Positions 7,494 to 16,409 of a stretch of DNA of 64,000 nucleotides are shown here, one piece after another. The notes beneath the pieces were generated by a model that saw nothing but the letters and a program-made list of their open reading frames with translations, made no database searches and was not told the origin of the DNA. A program made the translations under genes and the position numbers. The DNA lies in NCBI GenBank assembly GCA_964584255.1, contig CAZOZM010000003.1, positions 1 through 64,000 of the forward strand. Reading direction: 5' to 3'. The first letter of the stretch is position 1. Each line of letters begins with the position of its first letter. Origin of the DNA: UBA3775 sp964584255. GTDB lineage: Bacteria; Bacillota; Clostridia; Lachnospirales; Lachnospiraceae.

Positions 7494-9155
7494 TCATTTT
7501 AAAACAAATCTGACTGCCAGAGGCAATTCATTCAGAATATCACTTGCAAGAATACTTCTTTTGCCTTTTTTATAAGCGGCAACATCTCCTGCGACACCAT
7601 GGATAAAAGTTCCCATAACAGCCGCCTCATAAGCCGTAAAGCCCTGTGCCATAAATCCACCAATAATTCCTGCAAGAACATCTCCGCTTCCGGCAGTACT
7701 CATACCGTTGTTTCCGCTTTGATTAATATAGCCTCTTCCTTTTGTTACAACCAGTGTAGCAGCATCCTTCAATACAAAAACCGAATTTGATTCCTTTCTT
7801 AACATATCACCGGTCTTTTTCAGGTTCCCAAGTTCCGGCATCGTTATATTTAAAAGCCTTGAAAGTTCTTTTTTATGGGGCGTGAATACCACATTTTCGT
7901 CAAAACGGCCGTTTATATACCCAATTCTTTCCTGTATATCTTTCAAGCCGAGTTCATCCATTATACCTGCAATAATGTTTATCGCATCAGCATCAATGAC
8001 ATACCTTCCCTTAAAACCGCTTTCAAGAAATTCTCGAAGTCTTGCCTTTGATTCATCTCCGGTTGAAATACCCGGTCCGATTACCGCCGCCGAACATCCT
8101 GAAAAAGGAAATCTTTTCCCCTTTCCGGAAAAAACTGCTTCCGGCAATTCCTTAATCATAAGTTCCAGTGTTTCTTCCTCTGAATCAATTATAACCATCC
8201 CTGTACCTGTATTGTATGCAGCTTTTGCTGAAATGACAGCTGCCCCGGGCATATATCTGCTTCCTGTTATACACATAAGCTTTCCATACGTACCTTTATT
8301 GGAATCTGTCGGTCTGGCCGGTATTGTCATTCCCTCCGTAAAACTTCCGTCATTCATCTGACAGCCTGCAAGAATCCTTTCTGTTTCCGGTCTTTCTTCA
8401 CTCAGCCATTCTCCTCTCCCATCACAATCACCATAAACAAAAGAGACCGGATATACTGTCAGCCTGCCTGAATACTCTCTTCCCGGATACAGGACATGAC
8501 CGGTTTTCTTTGAACCAAAAGTAACCGTCTCATCTGCCTTTACAGCCGTACCCATCACTTCTCCGCTGTCAGAACTTATCCCGCTTGGAATATCAACGGC
8601 AACTACTGAATCTGCTTTTCCGGAAATCCTCATCTTGTTAATTTCATCAATTATGCGGACATAAAATCCGTCAAGTTTTCTGTTAAGGCCTATTCCAAAC
8701 AGACCATCTACAAGGATACCTCCGTCGATTATGTCTGAAAGACTTTCTTTTTTTGTCTCAAAAAAACGAATCAGTTTCCCGCCTGTTCCAGCATACGAAT
8801 TCAGTGCATTAGTAAGCTCATCCGAAAAGATTCCTTTATCAAAGCCTAAAGCTCCTGACTCAGATACGATACTTCCGAGTTTTCTTTCGGTGGTTTCATC
8901 AATAATCTGTACGACGGTTATGTTTTTATAACCATTGCACAGCATGTTTCTTGCTGAAACAACTGCATCCCCGCCGTTATTTCCCCTGCCGCACAAAAAG
9001 AATACCTTTGAATCTTTATTTTTACATAGTTTTTCAATATGATCAGAAAGCCTTTGAGCTGCCTGTTCCATCAAAAGCTCGCCTTTGATACCGTATTTAT
9101 CAATCGTCGTTCTCTCTATTTCGAGAAAAGACTGTCTGTCGAATATTTTTTCCAT
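7494..9155 (-). CDS. nnr: Bifunctional NAD(P)H-hydrate epimerase/dehydratase
   Basis: Repairs hydrated NAD(P)H. 553 residues from the ATG at 9155 with AAGGA close upstream; a TTG further out is less likely. N-terminal epimerase (NnrE/YjeF_N, about 1-235): GRGNNGGDAVV nucleotide loop, VDGLFGIGLNR and VAVDIPSGISSDSG. C-terminal ADP/ATP-dependent dehydratase (NnrD, about 280-553), a ribokinase-like fold: VIGPGIS, VIDADAINI, FTPHKKELSRLL, and the NNGMSTAGSGDVLAG site that ends with the catalytic Asp. It is longer than typical enzymes (about 500), the excess being in the junction and the NnrD N-terminus. First gene of nnr-mazF-corC. Confidence 0.95.
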   Translation of the reverse strand: MEKIFDRQSFLEIERTTIDKYGIKGELLMEQAAQRLSDHIEKLCKNKDSKVFFLCGRGNNGGDAVVSARNMLCNGYKNITVVQIIDETTERKLGSIVSESGALGFDKGIFSDELTNALNSYAGTGGKLIRFFETKKESLSDIIDGGILVDGLFGIGLNRKLDGFYVRIIDEINKMRISGKADSVVAVDIPSGISSDSGEVMGTAVKADETVTFGSKKTGHVLYPGREYSGRLTVYPVSFVYGDCDGRGEWLSEERPETERILAGCQMNDGSFTEGMTIPARPTDSNKGTYGKLMCITGSRYMPGAAVISAKAAYNTGTGMVIIDSEEETLELMIKELPEAVFSGKGKRFPFSGCSAAVIGPGISTGDESKARLREFLESGFKGRYVIDADAINIIAGIMDELGLKDIQERIGYINGRFDENVVFTPHKKELSRLLNITMPELGNLKKTGDMLRKESNSVFVLKDAATLVVTKGRGYINQSGNNGMSTAGSGDVLAGIIGGFMAQGFTAYEAAVMGTFIHGVAGDVAAYKKGKRSILASDILNELPLAVRFVLK

Positions 9156-9570
9156 TTCCTTGTTTTCAACACACAATTAACACATCAGAACTGCGTTAAT
9201 TATGTGCAGGCATAACCTCTTCCTACGATTTTCCATCATACAAGTCCGGTGCGGACTGAACGATATGTTTAATTATATCAGTTTTCACTGAATATTCCAC
9301 CTAAAGCTTCTCATTTATTTTTCTTATCTTTCAAATCCCGGACCGAGTCTCTGCCCGGCTGTATATCTCCTGAATCATTCTCCGCTCATCGAGTCCGGTA
9401 CTCATGGATTAAATTTTTGTTTATCCGTTTATCGGTCTCATTTTCAATATCCGGGTATCAATGGTTTCGTATTTCATATTATACTTTCAATAATCACCGG
9501 GGACTTGCTTGATGCGGTTATAATATGATAGAATGTCTGTGCGAAAACACTCCGAAAGGTTAAAATAGAA
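9156..9570. other. 415-bp intergenic region between nnr and the ABC-F gene
   Basis: Divergent promoter region with no convincing gene. A perfect 6-bp hairpin AGTCCG/CGGACT lies at 9243-9257. A TATAAT hexamer for nnr is at 9277-9272 on the minus strand without a good -35; for the plus strand TTGCTT (9507-9512 region), 18-bp spacing and TAGAAT is possible. On the minus strand between about 9310 and 9380 one frame reads a charged, coding-like tail (QPGRDSVRDLKDKKNK then stop) with no start codon; this could be a gene relic. I see nothing else. Confidence 0.4.
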
Positions 9571-11478
9571 ATGATTTTACAAGTATCACAAATCAACAAA
9601 AGCTTTGGAACTGATGTCATCCTTACAGATGTGTCGTTCCACATAGAAGATAATGAAAAAGCAGCTCTGATCGGCATTAATGGTGCCGGTAAATCAACCC
9701 TGTTTAAAATTATTATGGGTGAATTGAGCCCTGACAGTGGAAATGTCATACTCGCCAAAGACAAACGTATCGGATACCTGGCACAGCATCAGAATTTTTC
9801 CAGTGAAAATACAATCTACGATGAAATACTTACAATGAAAAAAGAAATACTTGATTATGAAACAAGTATGCGTGAATTGGAAAAACAGATGCAGCATACC
9901 GACGGTCCTGAACTGGAATCTCTTATGAAGAAGTACACTGACGTTAATCATCTTTATGAACTTAACAACGGATATGCTTACAAGAGCGAAGTGACCGGTG
10001 TTTTAAAGGGTCTTGGTTTTACGGAGGATGAGTTTGATAAAAAGGTGACCAATCTGTCCGGTGGTCAAAAAACAAGGGTTTCTCTTGCCAAACTCCTTTT
10101 ATCAAAGCCTGATATCATACTTCTTGATGAGCCGATTAACCATCTTGATCTTCCATCAATTTCATGGCTTGAGACATATCTTCTTAATTACTCCGGTGCT
10201 GTATTCATTATCGCCCATGACCGCTATTTCCTTAACAGAATAGTAACCAAAGTCGTTGAACTTGATCACGGTCATTCAAGAGTATACTCCGGTAACTATG
10301 ATGACTATTCCGAGAAAAAGGCAATGATCAGGAAAGCTGAACTTAATGCATATTATAAACAGCAAAACGAAATCAAACATCAGGAGGTAGTCATCGCAAA
10401 GCTTAAGTCATTCAATCGCGAAAAATCAATCAAACGTGCTGAAAGCAGAGAGAAAATGCTCGACAAAATAGATGTCCTGGACAAACCGTCCGGAGAAGCC
10501 AGAACACTTTCCCTCAAGCTGACTCCAAACATTTTAAGCGGAAATGATGTTTTGACAATTAAAAATCTCAGCAAATCCTATGATGACAATCTTCTCTTTG
10601 ATAACTTCAATTATCTTATCAGAAGAGGCAGTAAAATTGCCATTATCGGCGGTAACGGTACCGGAAAAACAACTCTGCTTAAAATATTAAGAGGCATGAC
10701 TGATGCAGATACCGGCAGCTATACGTTTGGTGCGAAAGTGTATACCGGATACTATGACCAGGAACAGCAGGTCCTTGACCCGGACAAGACAATCTTTGAC
10801 GAAATACATGATGCGTATCCTGATCTTGACAATACTGCCGTAAGAAACACTCTCGCTGCATTTCTTTTTACCGGTGATGATGTATTTAAACTTATAAAGG
10901 AATTAAGCGGTGGTGAAAAAGGGCGTGTATCCCTTGCAAAGCTCATGTTATCAGAATCAAATTTCCTGATGTTGGATGAACCGACAAACCATCTCGATAT
11001 CGACAGTAAGGAAATTCTCGAAGAAGCAATAAACGGATACGAGGGAACTGTTTTATATGTATCTCACGACAGATACTTTATCAATAAAACCGCCACAGGA
11101 ATTCTTGACCTTGAAAACAGGCGTTTTTATTCCTATGACGGAAACTATGATTATTACCTTGCAAAAAAAGACATTGTCATGTCTGCTTCCGCTTCTGCCA
11201 AAATTGATGATAAACCGTCAGTCGCACCTACTGCTTCCAAACTCGATTGGGCAAAACAAAAGGAAGCAGAGGCCGAAAAACGAAAGCTTGCTTCCAAAAT
11301 AAAAAAATGCGAAGAATTAATTGAAAAATATGAATGCAGAATTGCAGAAATTGACAACTGCCTTGCCGATCCTGCGATAGCTACAAATGCCTATGAATTA
11401 ACAAAGCTTACCACAGAGCAGAGTGAGCTCAATGATAAGCTTATGTCAGCATATGAAGAATGGGAGTCGCTTCAGTAA
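9571..11478 (+). CDS. ABC-F family ATPase
   Basis: Soluble ATPase with two ABC domains and no membrane part; ABC-F proteins bind the ribosomal E site and act in translation or in antibiotic protection. 635 residues. Domain 1: Walker A GINGAGKST (about 34-42), signature LSGGQKT, Walker B LLDEPINHLD, where Thr of the usual DEPTNHLD is Ile. Linker about 240-320. Domain 2: GGNGTGKTT (about 360), LSGGEKG, LDEPTNHLD, SHDRYF. C-terminal coiled coil about 555-635, as in the YdiF/Uup-like subgroup. No leader peptide or attenuator typical of inducible resistance genes is visible, so a housekeeping role is more likely. It ends one base before the convergent gntR gene. Confidence 0.92.
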   Translation: MILQVSQINKSFGTDVILTDVSFHIEDNEKAALIGINGAGKSTLFKIIMGELSPDSGNVILAKDKRIGYLAQHQNFSSENTIYDEILTMKKEILDYETSMRELEKQMQHTDGPELESLMKKYTDVNHLYELNNGYAYKSEVTGVLKGLGFTEDEFDKKVTNLSGGQKTRVSLAKLLLSKPDIILLDEPINHLDLPSISWLETYLLNYSGAVFIIAHDRYFLNRIVTKVVELDHGHSRVYSGNYDDYSEKKAMIRKAELNAYYKQQNEIKHQEVVIAKLKSFNREKSIKRAESREKMLDKIDVLDKPSGEARTLSLKLTPNILSGNDVLTIKNLSKSYDDNLLFDNFNYLIRRGSKIAIIGGNGTGKTTLLKILRGMTDADTGSYTFGAKVYTGYYDQEQQVLDPDKTIFDEIHDAYPDLDNTAVRNTLAAFLFTGDDVFKLIKELSGGEKGRVSLAKLMLSESNFLMLDEPTNHLDIDSKEILEEAINGYEGTVLYVSHDRYFINKTATGILDLENRRFYSYDGNYDYYLAKKDIVMSASASAKIDDKPSVAPTASKLDWAKQKEAEAEKRKLASKIKKCEELIEKYECRIAEIDNCLADPAIATNAYELTKLTTEQSELNDKLMSAYEEWESLQ

Positions 11479-11479
11479 T

Positions 11480-12145
11480 TTACATGAAGCCTCTCAATCT
11501 TAAATTTTCCATTGTAGTAAGAATATGTTCATTGGAGAGCTTCTCAGCAAGCTCTTCATCTCTATTCTTGATTGCCTCAAGAATACCTTTATGCTCTTCA
11601 ATTGCGGCGCAGGCTCTCTCCGAACGTGAAAGCGTCTGCTTTCTGACACTTTCTACATATTGATGGAAATCTCTCAATATGTGTCTGAGCATTTTGCTGC
11701 CACAGGCATTATATAGTGTTTCATGAAACTTTGAATCTAATTCGGCCATCTGCTCATATCTGTTTTTTGTGGCATTAAATTCCGCCAGACAGATAATCTC
11801 TTCCAATGTCCTTATGTCATCTTCTGTTGCATGACGGCACGACCACTTGGCACACAATCCCTCCAAGTAAGATCTTATTACATATATATCATGAATATCT
11901 TCACTTGAAATTCCCGTAACATATGCTCCCTTGTTGGGTACTATATTAACAAGACCTTCAAGTTCAAGCTGCCTGAGCGCCTCTCTGACAGGGGTTCTGC
12001 TTACACCAAGCATTTTACCAATCTGGATTTCTTTCAATTCCTCGTTGGCACTGAATTTACCATTGAGAATATCTTCTCTCAACTGGTTAAACACCCTGTC
12101 CCTTAAAGGAAGTGACTCATTCTTTTCATTTATCTCTGTGCTCAT
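11480..12145 (-). CDS. GntR-family regulator, FadR/FCD subfamily
   Basis: DNA-binding transcription factor of 221 residues. Winged helix at about 12-80 (LREDILNGKF, LGVSRTPVREALRQLELEGLV), then an all-helical FCD ligand domain (about 90-210) with metal-ligand-like residues in AELDSKFHETLYNACGS and EEHKGILEAI. FCD regulators usually sense small organic acids. No catabolic gene adjoins it, so target and ligand cannot be inferred. GGAG precedes the start; the promoter at 12175-12202 overlaps no obvious palindrome. Confidence 0.9.
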   Translation of the reverse strand: MSTEINEKNESLPLRDRVFNQLREDILNGKFSANEELKEIQIGKMLGVSRTPVREALRQLELEGLVNIVPNKGAYVTGISSEDIHDIYVIRSYLEGLCAKWSCRHATEDDIRTLEEIICLAEFNATKNRYEQMAELDSKFHETLYNACGSKMLRHILRDFHQYVESVRKQTLSRSERACAAIEEHKGILEAIKNRDEELAEKLSNEHILTTMENLRLRGFM

Positions 12146-12174
12146 TTACACTCTCCATAAGTTTTTCTTCGATA

Positions 12175-12202
12175 ATTGTACCAAATGTTTAAAAAAAGTC
12201 AA
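12175..12202 (-). promoter_or_regulatory. Promoter of the gntR-type gene
   Basis: Minus strand TTGACT at 12202-12197, 16-bp spacer, TACAAT at 12180-12175, about 30 bases before the start codon. Confidence 0.6.
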
Positions 12203-12223
12203 CATTACATCAAAGATAACTTT

Positions 12224-12748
12224 CTAGTATCCGGGAAGTGTAACAACACATTTTTCCTTCAGTGATTTCTGTACATCTATTGTTCTTTGGTTGGATGAGC
12301 CCTTAAATTTAAGAGTAATATCCTTTAAAGCTTCTACAAATTCTCCATCAACCAAAACATCCGTCAGCTCAAGGATTTTCATTGTCTCAGGCCATTTTTT
12401 CGCCATTACCTCCAGAATATCCTTATCAAACATATAACCTGAAAAAATCCAGATATTTTTTTCCGGGAGCTCTCTTTTTATTCTCTCAAGGAGCGGAAGA
12501 ACACCCTGCTGATTAATATGTTCCATCGGTTCTCCCCCTAAAAGGGTAAATCCCTGAACATACGGCGGTTTTAACGACTCAATTATCTTATCTTCCGTTT
12601 CCTTTGTAAATTCTTTTCCGAATTTGAAGTCCCATGTTTCCTTATTAAAACAGTTTTCACAGTGATGTGTACACCCACTTACAAATAGTGATGTTCTCAC
12701 ACCGGGACCATTCGAAATATCATTGAATTTTATTTCACCATAATACAT
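12224..12748 (-). CDS. nrdG: Anaerobic ribonucleotide reductase activating protein
   Basis: Radical SAM enzyme that installs the glycyl radical on NrdD. 174 residues; the 4Fe-4S cluster cysteines are C26, C30 and C33 in SGCTHHCENC, an atypical CX3CX2C as in all radical SAM proteins, followed by GGEP. Starts with MYYGEIKFNDI, typical of the family. The partner nrdD is not in the window; instead the gene sits 20 bases downstream of the GGDEF gene, in the same direction. GGAG is about 11 bases from the start, a long spacing. Confidence 0.93.
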   Translation of the reverse strand: MYYGEIKFNDISNGPGVRTSLFVSGCTHHCENCFNKETWDFKFGKEFTKETEDKIIESLKPPYVQGFTLLGGEPMEHINQQGVLPLLERIKRELPEKNIWIFSGYMFDKDILEVMAKKWPETMKILELTDVLVDGEFVEALKDITLKFKGSSNQRTIDVQKSLKEKCVVTLPGY

Positions 12749-12768
12749 AGACCGGAATTCTCCTGTAT

Positions 12769-14697
12769 TTATTTTATAATCTGTTCGTGATGCTTTTTCT
12801 TCATGTCATACATTGCTGCATCTGCAACAGAAATAAGTTCATCAAATTTTCCTTCAAACGGAAGTTTAAAAGTTGTACTTCCGAAACTTGCCCTTATATG
12901 GTAAGGTTTGTCAGAAGTACCATCCCTCATCTGAAGATAATTGTTAACGGCATAGATAAACTTTGTCGCACTTGCATTTCCGGCAGTGTTTTCAAGCAAT
13001 ACCACCACAAATTCATCCCCACCGAATCTTGATACAAGCCCGTCATTTCCGGCACATTTTTCCAGAGCTTCCGAGATTGTTTTAATTGCATAATCTCCTT
13101 CTTTATGGCCATAGGTATCATTTATCACCTTTAATCCGTCCAGGTCAACCGATATTACGATTGCATTGCTGTATCCGGTACTCTTTGTTTTCTTTTCAAA
13201 TTCCTTATAAAATCCGCGTCTGTTTAAAGTACCCGTCAACGGATCAATGACATAAAGCTCCTCTATCCATTTCTTTGCAGCCTCAAGCTCCGAATATGCC
13301 TTTTCTATTTTACAGTGACTGACAACATTAGATAATCCCTGAGCAAAACGGGTCACGAACTGACTTAATTTATAGTAATCCTTTACATCACTTGTAACAC
13401 CAAATGCCATATAACCAAATACTTCGTCCTGAATATGCATTGGAACGAATATCATATTTCTGAATTTATCCATCACATAATCAAGTGAAGGCAAAATGTC
13501 CTTGCTCGAAAAAGTCTGCAATGGCTTGTAAATATAATTCTCGTAATCATGTATCGCAAACAGAAGCATATCATCAGATTCATGTCCCGGCTCAACATTT
13601 ATATTGAGTTCAAACTCCTCATCAACCTTAATTTTATCTCTCTTCATACAGATATAAAAACATAGAAACTCATCTGTCTTATCCGAGAAATAATCGATTT
13701 TATCGTATATGTTTTGCAATGTGCAGTTTTCCGTCATTATCTCAGCCATTTTGTCCATACATGTTGCAAACTGCTGAAGATCTGTTATTTCGTAATAAAG
13801 GTCCTTTACCCTGTTTGAATAATCAAACGAAAATTCTTTACATCCGCAGGATTGGGATATATCGAGCCTGAAAGGAATCTCAATTGTATCAGGTACCTCC
13901 CGGTGCCTTAACACATCTCTTATAATTGTTACTGCCTGCCGGCCGGCTTCGGCATTATCCTGTTCAACCGTTGTTAACTGCGGAATATTATATTTTCCGA
14001 TTTCAATACCGTCGAACCCGGTTACTATCGTATCATCAGGTATACTGTAACCCTTTTCTCCGAGTTTATCGCATATAGTAAGCGCCATGGAATCATTTGC
14101 CGCTATAAAAGCTTCCGGAAGAGGTAGATTTTTCTCAAAGAATTCATCCATTGCTTTTTCCGTAGGAACAGACCAGAAATTTCCGTATCCAATGTGATCC
14201 TCATCAGGCTCAATTCCGTATTCCTTAAGCACTCTCTTTGCAGCATTCAGTCGGTCATCAGAAAACTTATTTCCCTTAGTTCCTGCCATCAGATAAATAT
14301 CCTTACAATTATGAACTTCCACAACATGCCTTACCATCATTTCAAAAGAGTCAGCATAGTCGAACTTTAAATTGTAGCAGCCTTCCAACTCATAATCCAC
14401 GGAAATGACCGGAATATCAAGTTCCCTGCCCTTGCTTACAATTTTGTTAATAACTTCCGAATCCTTTATCTTTTCCGAAAAGATAATTATACCGCAAAGA
14501 TTGTCATACCTTATCAGGTCAAAAATACTCTTTTCTCCTATCACATGAAGGCTTTCGTCGCTGAGTTCATCAAATGAGTTAAAAATCTGGAGCTGAAATC
14601 TGAATTCTTCTGCTGTTTTAATTATATTCCTCAGTATTCTTGTCTGAAGTATGTCATCCATATGGGATATACATACGGCAATGGTATTCTTTCTCAT
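12769..14697 (-). CDS. LacI-type ligand-binding domain fused to GGDEF diguanylate cyclase
   Basis: 642 residues with no signal peptide or membrane helix. Residues about 1-285 form a periplasmic-binding-protein-like fold of the LacI/GalR type (Peripla_BP_3) without a helix-turn-helix: ICISHMDD, GIIIFSEK, AFIAANDSMALTICDKL, VTGFDGIEIG. Residues about 290-465 are a GAF-like or other linker region. The C-terminal GGDEF domain (about 485-640) starts DPLTGTLNRRGF and keeps the active site RFGGDEF near residue 558, so it should make cyclic di-GMP. A sugar-like ligand in the cytoplasm would control the cyclase. No EAL domain. GGAGG precedes the start. Confidence 0.9.
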   Translation of the reverse strand: MRKNTIAVCISHMDDILQTRILRNIIKTAEEFRFQLQIFNSFDELSDESLHVIGEKSIFDLIRYDNLCGIIIFSEKIKDSEVINKIVSKGRELDIPVISVDYELEGCYNLKFDYADSFEMMVRHVVEVHNCKDIYLMAGTKGNKFSDDRLNAAKRVLKEYGIEPDEDHIGYGNFWSVPTEKAMDEFFEKNLPLPEAFIAANDSMALTICDKLGEKGYSIPDDTIVTGFDGIEIGKYNIPQLTTVEQDNAEAGRQAVTIIRDVLRHREVPDTIEIPFRLDISQSCGCKEFSFDYSNRVKDLYYEITDLQQFATCMDKMAEIMTENCTLQNIYDKIDYFSDKTDEFLCFYICMKRDKIKVDEEFELNINVEPGHESDDMLLFAIHDYENYIYKPLQTFSSKDILPSLDYVMDKFRNMIFVPMHIQDEVFGYMAFGVTSDVKDYYKLSQFVTRFAQGLSNVVSHCKIEKAYSELEAAKKWIEELYVIDPLTGTLNRRGFYKEFEKKTKSTGYSNAIVISVDLDGLKVINDTYGHKEGDYAIKTISEALEKCAGNDGLVSRFGGDEFVVVLLENTAGNASATKFIYAVNNYLQMRDGTSDKPYHIRASFGSTTFKLPFEGKFDELISVADAAMYDMKKKHHEQIIK

Positions 14698-14782
14698 CTT
14701 TCCTCCTTATTCTCACAACTTCTATGCACACCTGCTTACTTATTACATGCTGCACACATTACCGTTCTCCTTTATCCATTAC

Positions 14783-14811
14783 AGTATATTTTGATTGTGA
14801 TTTTATTTCAA
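14783..14811 (-). promoter_or_regulatory. Promoter of the GGDEF-nrdG unit
   Basis: Minus strand TTGAAA at 14811-14806, 17-bp spacer, TATACT at 14788-14783; about 85 bases before the start codon. Confidence 0.6.
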
Positions 14812-14899
14812 GTGTGTAAATTCCTCTTTTTTCAACTCACAGTAACATTTAATGAATATACGACATAAAATACACTATAAAAAAACGGAGCACACAAAA

Positions 14900-15136
14900 A
14901 TGGGCGATTGTTTAAACGGATGTCAGAATAACAGAAACTCACTCTTTGGCGGTGGCTGCAATTCCTGTATCTGGATTCTTCTTATTCTTATCTGCTGTGG
15001 CGGATTCGGTAACAACGGATGCGGCGGAGATGATTGCGGATGTATTATCTGGATTCTCCTTATCCTTTGTTTCTGCGGCGGTTGCGGAAACAGTGGATGC
15101 GGTTGCGGAAATAACGGATGCGGTTGCGGCTGCTGA
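14900..15136 (+). CDS. High-cysteine small protein with duplicated hydrophobic segment
   Basis: 78 residues from the ATG at 14900, with GGAG nine bases upstream; an outer in-frame ATG at 14852 lacks a site. It has 17 cysteines (about 22 percent) and many Gly and Asn. The segment CIWILLIL occurs at 23-30 and again as CIIWILLIL at 48-56, each followed by a Cys-Gly block, and the end is a (G)CGCG-rich tail. In Lachnospiraceae such proteins are labelled 'chorion class high-cysteine HCB protein' by remote resemblance only. The hydrophobic repeats could be short membrane-inserted hairpins and the cysteines a disulfide or metal cluster scaffold; neither is shown. Function unknown. Confidence 0.75.
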   Translation: MGDCLNGCQNNRNSLFGGGCNSCIWILLILICCGGFGNNGCGGDDCGCIIWILLILCFCGGCGNSGCGCGNNGCGCGC

Positions 15137-15159
15137 TTAGCATCACCTTAATCTGATTC

Positions 15160-15201
15160 ATATGCCCAAAGCCTTTTATAAAAAATTGACTTTGGGCATA
15201 T
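15160..15201. repeat. 12-bp inverted repeat overlapping the aroC promoter
   Basis: ATATGCCCAAAG at 15160-15171 and its exact complement at 15190-15201, 18-base loop. No U-tract follows. The right arm overlaps the -35/spacer of the aroC promoter. It could end the Cys-rich gene weakly or be a regulatory site. Confidence 0.6.
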
Positions 15202-15214
15202 AATATTGTAAGAT
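15186..15214 (+). promoter_or_regulatory. Promoter of aroC
   Basis: TTGACT at 15186-15191, 17-bp spacer, TAAGAT at 15209-15214; start codon about 35 bases downstream. Confidence 0.6.
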
Positions 15215-15249
15215 AAACCTTAATAAAAACCAAAGGAATGGTACGAAAA

Positions 15250-16344
15250 ATGAGTGGTTCTAACTATGGTAAGCTTTTTACCGTCTCCACTTGGGGTGAA
15301 TCTCATGGTGAAGCAGTAGGTGTTGTAATTGACGGCTGTCCGGCAGGTCTTGAATTATCTGAAGAAGATATTCAGATTTTTTTAAACCGAAGAAAACCCG
15401 GTCAGTCAAAGTATACAACTCCAAGAAAGGAAAATGATACGGTACACATCCTTTCAGGAACATTCGAAGGCAAGACTACGGGAACACCTATTTCCCTGAT
15501 AGTATATAATGAAAACCAGCGTTCCAAAGATTACAGTAACATCGCAGAAGTATACAGACCGGGACATGCAGATTACTGTTTTGACATGAAATACGGCTTC
15601 AGGGATTACAGAGGCGGCGGACGATCCTCCGCAAGGGAAACCATCGGACGCGTTGCCGCAGGTGCAGTTGCATCCAAAATCCTCTCTTCTCTCGGAATCA
15701 ATATATATGCATATTCAAAAGAAATTGCGGGTATATCCGTAAAAAATCCGGATTTTTCCCAAAGAGACACCAATCCCTTTAATATGCCTGACAACGAAGC
15801 TGCGATATTGGTTGCCGAAAAGGCTGATGAATATCTTAAAGCCCACAATTCTCTCGGCGGTATTATCGAATGTATTGCCTGCGGCGTGCCTGTTGGTATA
15901 GGAGAGCCTGTTTTCAATAAACTTGATGCCAGACTTTCTCAGGCAGTAATGTCAATCGGCTCCGTTAAGGGCGTTGAAATAGGTGACGGATTCGCCGTTG
16001 CCGGCTCAAACGGACTTGAAAATAACGACTCTTTTGTCAGTCTCAATGGAAGAATTACAAAACAGAGCAATCACTCCGGTGGAATTTTGGGTGGAATGAG
16101 CGATGGTTCAAACATAATACTGCGTGCCGCAATAAAACCGACTCCATCTGTTTCCTCTGCACAGGATACCGTGGATTCAAACGGCAACAATATTTCAATA
16201 AGCATAACAGGACGTCATGATCCGATGATAGTTCCACGTGCCGTTGTTGTTGTTGAAAGCATGGTTGCAATTACAATTCTTGACCTGCTCCTTGAAAATA
16301 TGACTTCAAAACTCTCCGGTATCATAGAATTTTACAAAAAATAA
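15250..16344 (+). CDS. aroC: Chorismate synthase
   Basis: Converts EPSP to chorismate using reduced FMN; last shikimate step. 364 residues from the ATG at 15250 (MSGSNYGKLF); an ATG four codons earlier sits too near AAAGGA, but the choice is not certain. Motifs: the N-terminal STWGESHG with the catalytic His, DYRGGGRSSARET with the FMN-binding signature, NHSGGILGGMSDG, and the C-terminal GRHDP that carries the second His. The upstream enzyme gene aroA lies 8 kb away on the other strand. Own promoter and terminator, so it is monocistronic. Confidence 0.97.
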   Translation: MSGSNYGKLFTVSTWGESHGEAVGVVIDGCPAGLELSEEDIQIFLNRRKPGQSKYTTPRKENDTVHILSGTFEGKTTGTPISLIVYNENQRSKDYSNIAEVYRPGHADYCFDMKYGFRDYRGGGRSSARETIGRVAAGAVASKILSSLGINIYAYSKEIAGISVKNPDFSQRDTNPFNMPDNEAAILVAEKADEYLKAHNSLGGIIECIACGVPVGIGEPVFNKLDARLSQAVMSIGSVKGVEIGDGFAVAGSNGLENNDSFVSLNGRITKQSNHSGGILGGMSDGSNIILRAAIKPTPSVSSAQDTVDSNGNNISISITGRHDPMIVPRAVVVVESMVAITILDLLLENMTSKLSGIIEFYKK

Positions 16345-16352
16345 AGCATAAA

Positions 16353-16392
16353 AGACCTGCTCCAAGGGAATCCCTGAAGCAGGTCTTTCTGT
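16353..16392. terminator. Terminator between aroC and potD
   Basis: AGACCTGCT at 16353-16361 pairs with AGCAGGTCT at 16378-16386, with an inner AGGGA/TCCCT pairing, followed by TTTCTGTT. It serves two converging genes. Confidence 0.75.
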
Positions 16393-16409
16393 TATAGAAG
16401 ACATCCTGT

